Shown: positions 34,237-46,049 of the stretch, in pieces
How the letters are laid out: each line of letters begins with the position of its first letter
Position numbering within the stretch: the first letter of the stretch is position 1
Assembly: GCF_964656455.1 (NCBI RefSeq)
Contig: NC_135718.1
Coordinates: 23,076,449 to 23,140,448 of the forward strand
From: Halichoerus grypus
Lineage: Eukaryota; Chordata; Mammalia; Carnivora; Phocidae
Direction of reading: 5' to 3'
DNA length: 64,000 bases
Made by a program: the position numbers and the translations under genes
Notes under the pieces: generated by a model
Seen by the model: the letters and a program-made list of their open reading frames with translations, nothing else
The model's database searches: none
Told to the model about the DNA's origin: nothing

Positions 34237-35983
34237 TGATGACACACACAGACTAGCAACAGAGGCAAACCATCACCATTTCTAGGTCTGTTGGTGGGAA
34301 AGAAAGAAGCTGTCCAACAAGAACCTTTAAAAAATGTTGAGCCCTGAAAGAAAATCCTCCCATAGGATATATAAACACTGAATATATCCACCAAAACTAT
34401 AGACAAAGAGTAGAAGAAATAAATCGCCTCCTGTCGTCTAGTTCCTAACAGTGCTTCCTATTGGCCAACTCAGCTAGAAGCCAGAGAGTGAGGAAGTAAC
34501 CCAGGGCACAAAGCTAGCAAGGAAGTGCAGAGGGTGAGTCTGAGAGGAAAAAGGAGTGTAAACAACAAAAGCAGTACTTTGTTAGATGTGAAGGAGAAAT
34601 AAAATGAGAAAAATTTGATTCTTTCTCTTTCTTCCAGGTGACTTTGCCAACTACCAATTTCTATATACTCAGGAAAGAAGTGAGCAGAAACATGATGCTG
34701 AGAAAATCTGGAGCTAACATATTATCTATTTCAAACAGATCTGGGACATACTTTTGATAGTGATGACTCTTAACTTTAATCAAGGGAGCCCAGACTAAGT
34801 CAGCTATGTGTTATTTCTGCATTAAAACCCAGATGGGAGTGATGCTTTCCTTTGATGGTGGGTCTGCCTTTGTTGGTGCCATGGCAGATAGAGAAAGCAT
34901 CAAATGATACATTACTTTATCTGTTGCTGGCAAGTGTGATACTCTATTTCAGTGTGTGTTATGACTTCTGTTCCTAGAAACAAAGGAAGAAAAATTAAGC
35001 CGTTAAAAAACCTTTTGAATATTCATAACAATATGCCCATGCATGATTATTTAGAACAGGAAGTCACTACCAGATAAATAAGTTAAAAATGAATCATTTT
35101 TCTTCCTTTAGCCATATTCAGTCAGTTTCGAGGCAACTACTTACAGTTAATCTTCATTATTGCTAAATTACTTTTGCTTTGGTGTCTCTACTAGTAAAGG
35201 TACATAGACCATGGGGAGCTGTCCACATCAAAATTAGTACTTGAACAAATAAAGTGGCTTACTTGTTATATATTAATCATGGAGTAATGGGGAATGGAAA
35301 TACACTTGGCTCCAAAAGTGCTTGAGTTTTTCTTAATCAGAAATGTGCTTAGGAACACTATTGAAGCAAAGATAGATTAATGACAGATTTCCTAAACACA
35401 AGGAAAGAAAGATATTATTAAAAGGTTTCTTAAATTTTAATGGTTTATAGTATGAAGACTTGGACAACAAAAGTTACAGATATAATTTTCTTGACTCAGA
35501 TTACTGGTAACATATATCACTGGTTTATCTGACCAATAAAATTTAATACAGCTTGTATGTGGAAAATTTAATTATGTATTTAATATAGATGCAAGTAGGA
35601 ATACCCATGCATGAGCAAAGACAATGAGGTGGAGATTTGGTGGTAATAATTTACCAATTGAAACTATAAATGCTGTGTATACATCAATCTATCTAAAATA
35701 ATCACTATGCTAGTGTTTTAAAGTTCATTTTTTAAAAAAATTACTCGTAAAATATTGTAGTTAATATGCAAATATATATTATTATCAAAGTATTTGTGTA
35801 TCTCACTACTCCTCACTAGCTTGTGCCCCTTGACTGCAATAATAAATCCCCAGAATATATATTTTGAATCCATAACATCAGAATGAATATATAAATGCTT
35901 TGAATACAAAAGTTGGTCAAAGTTCAATGAGTTTAGGAATAGGATACACCAAGTTTTGATTCAAAACAAAACAACAGAACATA
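34237..35983. other. Unannotated AT-rich DNA
   Basis: No recognised gene. A weak MIR-like word order (CACAAAGCTAGCAAGG) lies near 34,500. A 69-codon minus frame at 35,718-35,927 lies in AT-rich sequence and is not credible as a gene. Confidence 0.5.
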
Positions 35984-36212
35984 CAGGCATATCTCATTTT
36001 ACTGTGCTTCACTTTATTGCACTTCACAGATACTGTCCCCCCCACCCCACAAATTGAAAATGTGTGGCAACCCTTTTCTGAGCAAGTCTATCAGCACCAT
36101 TTTTCCACCAGCACCAACCACCTGTTCATCCATCCTCCATCTCCTCAGGCTTCCCTATTCCCTGAGACACAATACTGAAATTAGGCCAGTTAACAATCCT
36201 GCAATGGCCTCT

Positions 36213-37025
36213 AAGTGTTCAAGTCAAAGGAAGAGTCACACATCTCTCACTTTGAATCAAAAGGGAAAAATGATTAAGCTTAGGGATCTGGGCAAAATCA
36301 ATTGAAAACATTCTGGAATGGATTCACCATTCTAGATGCCATTAAGAACATTCATGATTCATGGGAAAAGGTCAAAACTCAACATTACCAGGAGTTTGGA
36401 AGAAGTTGATTCCAAACCTCATGGATGATTTTATGGGGGTTCAAGATTTCAGTAGAGGACATAACTGCAGATGGGGTGGGAACAGCAAGGGAATTAGAAA
36501 TGGAGCCTGAAGATGGGACTTAATATTGCAATCTCATGATAAAACTTAAATTAAAAAGAAAAGCAGCTCCTCATCTGTTAAAGATTATTTGGGAGAGAGA
36601 GTGAGGAGGAAGAAGAGGAAAGGGAGACCAGCAGACTCCCCACTGAGCAGGGAGCCTGTCACAGGGCTTGGTCCCTGGACTCTGACATCATGGAGTCAGA
36701 TGCTCAACTGAGCCACCCAGGCTCCCTGAGGAGCTACTGCTTATGGATGAGAAAATAAAGTGGTTTCTTGAGATGGAAACTACTCCTGATGAAGATGCTG
36801 TACAGATTGTTGAGATCACAACAAAGGTTTAAAATATACATAAACTTAGTGATAAAGCAGCATCAGCATTTGAGAGGATTGACTAAATTTCAAAGATCTA
36901 TTGGTAAAATGTTATCAAACAGCATTGCATTCATGAAAGGAAGAGTCCCCACAGTAGCCATCCACATTGAGGAAAGACCCTCCACCAGCAAAAAGTTCCA
37001 ACTCGCTGAAATCTCTAATGGTTAG
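36213..37025 (+). pseudogene. Tigger transposase remnant
   Basis: The transposase N-terminus is visible in the frame at 36,054-36,305 as MASKCSSQRKSHTSLTLNQK, the start of the pogo/CENP-B-like helix-turn-helix domain. It then runs into a segment (RDLGKIN, stop) that belongs to the C-terminal region, so the DDE catalytic domain is deleted. A later frame at 36,768-37,025 carries the C-terminal end (SIGKMLSNSIAF, ERPSTSKK). A SINE splits the two. No catalytic capacity. Confidence 0.8.
36575..36726 (-). mobile_element. CAN-SINE in Tigger copy
   Basis: Minus-strand SINE with AAGATTATTTGGGAGAGAGAG, GA-rich stretch and head ending AACTGAGCCACCCAGGC. It has several internal deletions and is shorter than the full unit. 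Flanking repeat unclear (CAGCTCCTCAT versus GAGGAGCTACT is not a direct repeat). Confidence 0.85.
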
Positions 37026-37049
37026 CATTTTTAGCAATAGGTATTTTTT

Positions 37050-37248
37050 CTTTTTTTTTTTAAGATTTTATTTACTTATTTGACAAAGAGACAGAGAGAG
37101 AGGGAATACAAGCAGGGGAGTAGTGGGAGAGGGAGAAGCAGGCTTCCCAGTGAGCAGGGAGCCCGACGCGGGGCTCGATCCCAAGACCCTGGGACCATGA
37201 CCTGAGCCAAAGGCAGACGCCCAACGACTGAGCCACCCAGGCGCCCCT
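37050..37248 (-). mobile_element. CAN-SINE in Tigger copy
   Basis: Minus-strand SINE: T-run, AAGATTTTATTTACTTATTTG, GA-rich body, GCCCGACGCGGGGCTCGATC and head ending CACCCAGGCGCCCC. The duplication GCAATAGGTATTTTT at about 37,034-37,049 and 37,249-37,263 is clear. It keeps several CpG dinucleotides, which suggests a relatively young copy. Confidence 0.95.
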
Positions 37249-37454
37249 GCAATAGGTATTTTTAAATTAAGGTATATACATTGGGTTTTTAGATAGTCTT
37301 TTAAGTATGCAATCATATGCTAAAATGTAGTGCAAATGTAACCTTTAAATACACTAGGAAACAAACAAAATTCATTTGACTTGCTTTATTGCAATATTCA
37401 CTTAATTGTAGTAGTCTGGAACCAAACCTGCAATGTCTCTGAAGTATGCCTGTA

Positions 37455-40049
37455 CATTATTTTCTTATAGAGAACTCACTAGTGCTGGTGGCATTGATAG
37501 AAATATATTAGGTTCCAAATAACAACACAACTTTAGATCATTGCAGTTTAACAGGGAGGATCATTTACTTACTTAGGTCTGTCTGTAATCTCAACAATCA
37601 AGATATGTTCTCGTGTTCCTACTGCACTATGCTTGTCAAGATGCCATGTTGCCTTACACCCACGAGAGAGCTGAAAAAGAAAAGAAGGGCTATAACCCCC
37701 ATTTATAACAGATAAAAGTGTAGTTGCTTTGGTTTATTTGTTGAGATTCCATGAATGTTTTATTTGATAAAATATCCTGTAAAAATATTTTAAAAACACT
37801 AGGCAAAAAGCTCTCTTAGATCTTTTCCATCAACAAAATGCTCAATAGGCTATGCTTTAATATATAAATAACAAAACTATTATCTCTCTCCCAAATGTAA
37901 AGTCTTATCCCATTCTAGTTTTGATGTGAAATCATCCCAGGAATCAGTAGAACTGCTGCATAAGTCATTTGGACATGAGTTAGCTTATTTTTAGAAATTT
38001 ATTGTTATAAGTGTCAATGGATTCTGAGGGAAATTTTCCAATTGCCATATAACTTAAGATTCATTTCTATACCATAGGAGAGAAAAAAAAATATGGGAAT
38101 GGAGTAGATTCCATAGAAGATAGATTAAAATGGTTAAGATGTCCCAGATATCATATATATATATTATATATAATGTATGTGCCAAGAATGGGTAAGAGTA
38201 GAACCCATAAAATTAGCAAAAGAGCTCAAAGAAGACAAAATAACCTAGGGGTTTCCCTAGGGGGAACCTCTGTTTGGGGCAAATAAAGACCTACTTTATG
38301 AAAAGAGGTAGAAAATTAAGTCAAAATGAATGCCTTTCAGTTTTGAAATATTACAGAAGTTTCTCCATAAGCTTATGACACACCTTTAACAGACAACAAA
38401 AGGAAGTTGGTGTTTTTGACATTACCCTAAAAATGTCAGTTTATAGTACATGCTGTTAGTTACTGACCTCTTCTAGTAAAAATCCCTTAGTGTTACTGTC
38501 CCCCACTCCAAACCCCACACTGGTAAGAGACCACAAGACTGACCCAAAGAAATGTTTTCAAAATTCTAGTGAATTCAAATATATTTAAAGTGCTCATTGG
38601 GTACAATTCTCTATGCTGAGCAGAGAAAAGCAAAAAAAAAAAAATATATATATATATATATATAAGGTATAGTGCCTATATCTTTATGAATCCTTAAAGT
38701 TAGGGAACTAAAATATAGAAATAGAAAAGCATTTGAAGCTATTGGCATACAACCTGAAATAGTGGAAACACTCCTATTTAATTCTCACCATATAACAGTA
38801 TTATCCCTGTTTTGCAGATTGTTTGGGTTTGGGGAGTATCTCGCTCAGTGTTATTCTTTCAACACTGACACTGCTTATTTGTTGTGTATCTCATTTTCTT
38901 CACTTATTGGGATGTTCATGTTCTAAATCATTGCACTGTAATACATTTTAAATAATGAAGTTATGTTAGACCTTCCTATTTCATTAAGCCTTTTTTTTTT
39001 TTTCTTCAGCCAATGACACGGTCTCTTCTTAACAAAGGAAATCGAGAGCTTGCATTAAAAACCATGGGATCTGCATTCTTTCCTTCCTGTATACAAGAAG
39101 GATGGACATAAAGATTAGTACAGATGCAAATAAAAGTCCTGCCAAATAATCCTATCACTGTTGTCCTTGAGGTCAGTGATTTTGACTTTCTGGGTATCTG
39201 TTTATGTCTCTTCTTCCTCCCCGATGCCTTCACTTTTCCCTCTATTACCCCAGCATTAAACTGTGAACACTTGCTCTCTCAAAGCCTAAAGAAACATAAC
39301 TTTCTTTTTTCATTTTGGTCAACAATTTTTCCTTCATGACCACATTCAATAAAGAAGCGCTAAACTTTTTAATTTTTTTTATAACGTTTCCTAGTAAATC
39401 TCAGATCATGAGCTTGTTGCGTCTATCTATTAGGAATGGCCTTCTGAGGATACAAATGGCCTTTAAGCTGCTCAATTTAATGGAATAATCTAGGGTTCTT
39501 ACTTACCTATACATTAATATGCTAGTGGATACTGTTGACAACAATGTTTTTTCTTGAAATTCTCTTCTTTCACTAGAATGTGAATGTTTTCACTTTATTA
39601 TCTCACTTTCTTTAAGAGTACACTGCATTCTTCTCTCTAGTTTCTTCTTTGTGTTCTCAAATAGTGGCAGTGCTCTCCTGGACTCTTTCCTCCCCTGCCT
39701 TTTCTTTTTCTGAGTCATTCCATACATAACTCCATGATATAGCCTCTATAACAATGACTTTATATCTTTGGTTCTGACCTCTCTCTTGAGCTAAAAAATT
39801 GACCCTCCAGTGAATCCATTCTTATACTTCTTTTGAACCTGAAAATCAACAGTCCCTTTCTAAACTCTGCCCAAATCTGCAATATTTCTAGTTCTGACCT
39901 CTCCTACCTGCTTGTTCCACCTTTCAGGAGATATCTCTCTGTGAATGCTCCTTGAACACATCAAACTTTAAAAATATATATATAGTTTCCATTAAAAAAC
40001 TTCTATTCCTATTTTATTCATTTTTACAAATGTCCTACCAGCTAGAAGT
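37455..40049. other. Unannotated DNA
   Basis: About 2.6 kb with no recognised gene. It includes TA-repeats at 38,153-38,168 and 38,643-38,663, and a possible MIR piece near 38,740-38,860 (TATTATCCCTGTTTTGCAG). Around 38,990-39,353 a pyrimidine tract with TTCTTCAG is followed 340 bases later by AATAAA; see findings. Confidence 0.5.
38643..38663. repeat. TA dinucleotide repeat
   Basis: An A-run followed by about ten TA units, ending in AAGG. Likely length-variable. Confidence 0.9.
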
Positions 40050-42698
40050 GATGTCACAAAATGGCAACATCTGTAGTTCCTGACTCTGATCCACCTCACA
40101 AGAAGAACAAATAACTACTATTATGGGCAAGACACCACTGAAGGAATCCTAGAACCACACAGACCAAGAGAGACCACATTGCCCATTCCCCCAGGCTAGC
40201 AAAGTACCATGCCAAGAGGTGTCCTCTGAATGTACCATTCCCCACAGTGGAAAAAGAGAGACAGAGTACACATCCAGAACCCCAGCATGATGGGTCACTT
40301 CCTGGGAGTCCCCACTCTGGTCTTACCCCATAGGAATTACAGGGGAATCTGTGGAGCTTGACCAGTAGAAACCTAACTGTGACAGAGAAGGGGAGAGGGG
40401 CTTCCAACAACAGGCACTTGTATCTTGGAAGACCCAATTCCTACCCATAGCACCTAAGTAGTTGTCCTGGCCAGCAGTTTTGCTTATCTATAGAATCAGT
40501 GGCACAGTCTGACTAGGGAACCTGGTGGTATATAGGTCTGTATGATATGGGTTCTCACACAAAGAGATTTGCTAGCTTCAGAGCCTGTTCTGCCCAGGCA
40601 GTGGAATTACATCAGAGCTCTGCCCATTGCTGATGGAAGCTCCCAACCTCACGTGACCAGAAATCGTGCCCAGAATGCCTAAAAAGTTGTATAGGCCAAA
40701 ACCACTTGGGGCAGAGAGAGTGACAGTCTGCAGAGCAAAGCCAGTGGCTCTGTTTGGCTAAGGAAATTGGGACAAAGGTTGCCTTGAGTCAATAACAAAC
40801 AAAACCCTTACCTGCCTTGAAGCAAGTGCTTGTACTGCTGTTGGGCATGGAAACCAATTTGTAGCCCCATCCAGTGCTGAAAAATCTTTCAGCCTGCCTG
40901 ACCACAGAACCTACCCAAAATACATAGGAAGCTGCACTTCCCATCCAATAGCCAGATATAAAGTGGCACTTAAACACAGAGCAAACCCTTGTCTCTTTCC
41001 ATTTGCACAGCAAAACCAATGGTTCCATCTAGCCAGAAAATTCAGTGCATAGTCATGCCTGTTTCAGGTCCCTTAGAGCAAATGGGTCAGTCACTGGGAT
41101 GCTTCATGCTGCCATGCCAAGGCAGAGAAGCTAATTCATAGCCTTACCTACTGCTGAATTTGGTACCCAGTCCTGACTGACTACTAAGCATGACCAAAAA
41201 ATCCAGGTGAATGCAGAATCTCTCCAGTAGATTTGCTTAGGCAGGGAACCAAGCCATCAACCTTATCCAACTGTTCTCAGCCAGCGTACCCTTCCACCCC
41301 AAAGCTCGGTAGTGACCTTACCCCAAAATAAACCTGATAGCAAGCCCTACCTGCTGAGAGTTTTACAAGCAGATGCATCCAGAAACCCAAATGCACCAAC
41401 TAGAGATGAACTGTCTCTGTCAAAGCAAACCTGCAAAGTCTGGAAGTGGAGACCACTTACTCAAATGCATAAATACCAATGTAAAGAATCAAAGGTCATG
41501 AAAAATTTGGTAAACATGACATGCCAAAGGAAACTAATAAAACTTGACCCTAAAGAAATGGAGAAATCTGAACTGCCAAAGATTTTAGACTAATCCTCCT
41601 CTTGAAGTTTAGTGAAGTATAAGAACACAGACAACTAAACAAAATTAGGAAACTGATACATGAACAAAATGAGAAGTTCAACAATGATAAAGACCATCAA
41701 AAAGCAATACAAAAAAATCCTAGAGCTGAAAAATACAATGACTATACTGAAAAATTCAGTAGAGAGCTTAAAAAGCAGAGTCAACTATGGGAAGAAAAAA
41801 AAAAGTCAACTAGAAGAGAGGACTTTTAAAATTATCCAATCAGAGGAGTAAAAAGAAATGAATAAAAGAACTCTGTAAGACTTAGGGGACACAACCAAAA
41901 GAAACAATATGCACCTTATGTAAATTCCGGAAGAGTAGGAGATTAATTATATCTTAAACAATAGTGACTGAAAAATTTTCAAATCTGGTGAGAAAAATGG
42001 ACACCAAAATCCATGAGGACTCAAAAAACCCAAATAGGATGAACCTGAATAGGGCTATACTGGGACACATTAAATTGTCAGAAATAAAAGAATTTTGAAA
42101 TCAACAAGAAAAATGAGAAAAGCTGCCTATAAGAGAACCTCCTTAAGACTATAGGTGAATTTCTAATAGAAATGTTTCAGGCCAGGAGAGAATGAGAAGA
42201 TGTATTCAAAATATTGAAAGATAAAACCGTCAACCAAGAATTCTACACCTGGCAAAGCTGTCTTTCATAAATGAAGGAGCAATAAAGACTCTTTGAGAAA
42301 AATAATGCTAATTAACATTGTAAAAACATAAGGTAGTATAAAGCTCACTGATATTGGTGAATATGTAAAAATATTTAGATTCTATAATATGGTAATTTTG
42401 GTGTGTAATTTACCTACAATTCCAGTTTAAAATTTACCTTAAATACAATCATCTGTTATTAGTTACACAATATAAAACTATGTAGATTAACATCAATAAC
42501 CTAAAATGTGAAGGGAAGTTATAGTTAAAATGTAAAGTTTAGGAATTCTATTGAAGTGAAATTGTTATCAGTTTAAGTAGGATGTTATAATTTTAAGATA
42601 TTTTATGTAAGCTTTATGATAACTGCAATGGAAAAACCTGTAGAGGTTATACAAATAAACATAATAAAAAGTCAAAGAACATTGATACCAAAAGATAT

Positions 42699-42730
<32 letters not shown>
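42699..42730. repeat. CA dinucleotide repeat
   Basis: About sixteen uninterrupted CA units within the old L1. Minus-strand frames here encode Cys-Val runs that are artefacts of the repeat. Confidence 0.95.
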
Positions 42731-42732
<2 letters not shown>

Positions 42733-43386
42733 CAGTAAGATATAAACAAGGAACAACTGATCTACAAAGCAGTGAGGAAAAAAATAGCAATAGTAAGTCC
42801 TTACCTATCAATAATTTCTTTAAACATAAATGGATTAAGTTCTCCAATCAAAAACTATGGAACAGCTAAATGGTAAAACAACAAAACAAAACATTCAAAT
42901 GCTGCCTATAAGAGGTATAATTTATCCTTAGAGACACACACAGGTGAGAGGAGGGGGATGGAAAAAGATATTTCAAGAAAATGGTATCAAAAGAAAAAAA
43001 CAGTAGTGAAGCTATACTTATCTCAGAAAAAATAGACTTTAAGATAAAAATAGTAAAACAAGACAAAGAAGCTCATTAAATAATGATGAAGGGGTCAATC
43101 CATCAAGAGCATAACAATTTTAAGTACTTATATGCCCCACATCAGAACACACAAATATATAAAACAAAAAATACAGAAGTAAAAGGAGAAATAAACAGCA
43201 ATATAATAGTTGGGGATTTTAGTACCTGCTCTCAGTAAGGGATAGGTAGATCATACAGAGAATCAATAAGGGAATAGAGGATTTGAAAAACACTGTAGGC
43301 AAAATAGACCTAAGAGGCATATACTTAACACTCTATCAGACAACAGGAGAATACACATTCTTCTCAACTGGCCATGGGATATTTTC

Positions 43387-43587
43387 TTTTTTTTTTAAGA
43401 TTTTATTCATTTGAGATACAGATACAGAGAGAGCGAGAGCATGAGCAGGGGGAGAGGCAGAGGGAGAGGGAGAAGCAGGTTCCCCTCTGAGCCAGGAGCC
43501 TGATATGGGCTTGATCCCAAGACCCTGGGATCATAACCCGAGCCAAAGGCAGACGCTTAACCATCTGAGCCAGCCAGGCGCTCCTGC
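43387..43587 (-). mobile_element. CAN-SINE
   Basis: Minus-strand SINE: TTTTTTTTAAGATTTTATTC, GA-rich stretch, reversed head ending AGCCAGCCAGGCGCTCC. Flanks CATGGGATATTTTC (from 43,373) and ACAGGGGATGTTTTC (43,588-43,602) are an imperfect target duplication in the L1 endonuclease region. Confidence 0.92.
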
Positions 43588-44340
43588 ACAGGGGATGTTT
43601 TCCAGGATACACCATATATTAGGCAACACAACATGTCTTAGCAAATTCAAAAAGATTGGAGTATCCTCTCTGACCATAATGGCAGAAAACAAGAAATCAA
43701 CAACAGGAAGAAAACTAGAATATCCACAAATGCATGGAAATGAAACAACACTCAACAGCTAGTGGACCAAAAAAATACAGAGGAAATAAAGTTCCTTGAG
43801 AAAAGTAAAAATGGAATGGAAACCCAACATACCAAAATTTATGAGATACAACAATAGTTTTAGGAAATTTTATACCAACAAATGCCCACCAAAATAAAAA
43901 GTTATCAAATAAACAACCAAATTCTATACATTGAGTAGCAGAAGAATAAAACAGAGCCTGAAGTTAAAAATAAGAAGGAAATAATAATGAATAGAGCAGA
44001 AATAGAGAACTGGAAAACAACAGAACTGATTAACACAAGTAAGAGTTGGTTCCTTTAAAAGATAAACAAAAATTACAAATCTTTACGTAGACCAAGCAAG
44101 AAAAAAAGGAGCCAAATCAACAAAATTATAAATGATAAAAGAGACATTTCAATGAATACCATAGAAATTAAAAGGATCAGGAGGTCACTATGAACAACTA
44201 TACATCGACAAGCTGGACAACCTAGAAGAAATGGAAAAATAATTGGAAACATACAACCTACCAATACTGAATCAGAAAGAAGAAATCTAAACAGAGCAGT
44301 TACTAGTAAGCAGGTTGATGAAGTAATAAAAAATCTACCA

Positions 44341-44538
44341 ATGGGGGTGCCTGGGTGGCTCAGCCATTAAGCATCTACCTTCGGCTCAGGTCATGATCCC
44401 AGGGTCCTGGGACTGAACCCCGTGTTGGGCTCCCTGCCCAGTGGGATGCCTGCTTCTCCCTCTCCCACTCCCCTTGCTTGTGTTCCTTCTCTCGCTGTGT
44501 CTCTCTCTGTCAAATAAATAAATTCTAAAAAAATACCC
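44341..44538 (+). mobile_element. CAN-SINE
   Basis: Plus-strand SINE: GGGGGTGCCTGGGTGGCTCA head, GGGACTGAACCCCGTGTTGG, CT-rich body, AAATAAATAAATTC and A-run. Flanks AAAAAATCTACCA (to 44,340) and AAAAAATCTAATGA (44,539-44,552) form an imperfect duplication. Confidence 0.93.
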
Positions 44539-44760
44539 AAAAAATCTAATGAAGAAAAGCCCAGAACCGCATGGACTCACAGATGAATTGTAGCAAACAT
44601 TTAAACAAGAATTAATGGCAATCCTTACTCTTACAGAAAAACTGAAGAGAAGGGAACACTTCTGAACACTTATGAGGCCAGCATTGTCTGATACCAAAGC
44701 CAGAAAAGAACACTACCGGAAGAGAAAATATAGGTCAATATCCCTGATGAATACAGATAC

Positions 44761-44762
44761 AA

Positions 44763-44794
<32 letters not shown>

Positions 44795-44796
44795 AC
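44761..44796. repeat. AAAAC pentanucleotide repeat
   Basis: An A-rich stretch with about five AAAAC units inside the old L1 RT region. The matching position in other L1 copies is not expanded, so this is local slippage. Confidence 0.85.
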
Positions 44797-46049
44797 CCTC
44801 AATAAAATGTTATCAAACTAAATAAATCAGCACATTAAAAAGATTATTTTACATGATCAAGTGGGATTTATTCCTGGGTTTCAAAGATGGTTCAACATCT
44901 ATAAATCAAACAACATATTAAATCATATTAATAGAATGAGAGAAAAAAATCAAATTATGTCAATGGATATTGAATTTTGTCAATTTTTTTTCTGGAGCTA
45001 TTAATGATAAAAACTTCTAACAAAGTAGGTATTGAGTGAACATATGTAACATAATAAAGGCCATCTATTACGAGCCCACAGCTAACACCATATTCAATAA
45101 TAAAAGGATGAAAACTTTCTAAGAGCAGGAACAAGACAAAAGTGTCACTCTCACTACCTCTATACAATATAGTATTGGAATCCTAACTTGAGCAATCAGT
45201 CAAGAAAAAAAAAAAAATCAGAATTAGGGAGAAAGAAGTAAAATTGTCTCTACTGGCAAATTACATGGTGCTATATATAGGGAAAAAAATCTAAAGACTC
45301 ATCCAAAAAATATTAGATCAATGAATTCAGTAATTGCAGGATACAAAATTAACATACAAAAACTGTAGCTTTTCTATGTAGTAACAACAAATTTTCTGAA
45401 GCATAAGCAAATGATTCTATTTACAATAGCATTTAAAACAATAAAATACTTTGGGATACATTTAACCAAGGAGGTGAGAGTACTATACATTGAAAACTAT
45501 AAGACATTGATGAAAGAAATCCAAGACACAAATAAATGGAAAGATATTCTGTGTTTATGATTTGGAAGAATTAAAATTGTTAAAATGCCTGTATTACAAA
45601 AAGCTATGTATAAATTCAGTACAATTCTTATCATGATTCCAGTGGCATTTTTTTTTTTTTGCATAAGTAGAAAAAAAACACTAAAATTTATACAGAACCA
45701 CAAAAGACTCAATCATGAAAGCAATCCTGGGAAAAACAAAACAGTAGGTATTAGGCTTTTGATTTCAAGCTGTATTATAAGCTGTAGCAATCAAAACAGA
45801 ATTGTACTGGCATAAAAACAGACAAATAGACCAATGGAACAGAATCAAGGGCCCGGAAAAAAACTCAAGCATATACAGCCAACTAATATTTGACAATGGA
45901 GCCAAAAATGCTCAATGGAGAAAAGACAGTCTTTTCAATAAATACCACTATTATTGGAAAAATTGTATTTTCACATGTAAGAGAATGAAACTAGACAACT
46001 ATCTTATATCACTCACAAAAATTAAAATATACATGAAAAAGCTAATAAC

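Larger units (their letters stand above)
35984..37452 (+). mobile_element. Tigger-type DNA transposon, internally deleted
   Basis: Terminal inverted repeats CAGGCATA (35,984) and TATGCCTG (ending 37,452) are flanked by the TA duplication typical of pogo/Tigger transposition (35,982-35,983 and 37,453-37,454). The inner text matches Tigger1-like sequence as I know it: the 5' subterminal region, the transposase start (from about 36,213), then a jump at about 36,280 to the transposase C-terminal part and the 3' end. Two SINEs are inserted (36,575 and 37,050). Without them the copy is about 1.1 kb, against roughly 2.4 kb for the full family, so most of the transposase is missing. Confidence 0.9.

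Noticed and set aside
42568..42847. Cys-Val-rich small proteins on the minus strand
   Set aside because: Produced by translating the CA repeat at 42,699-42,730.
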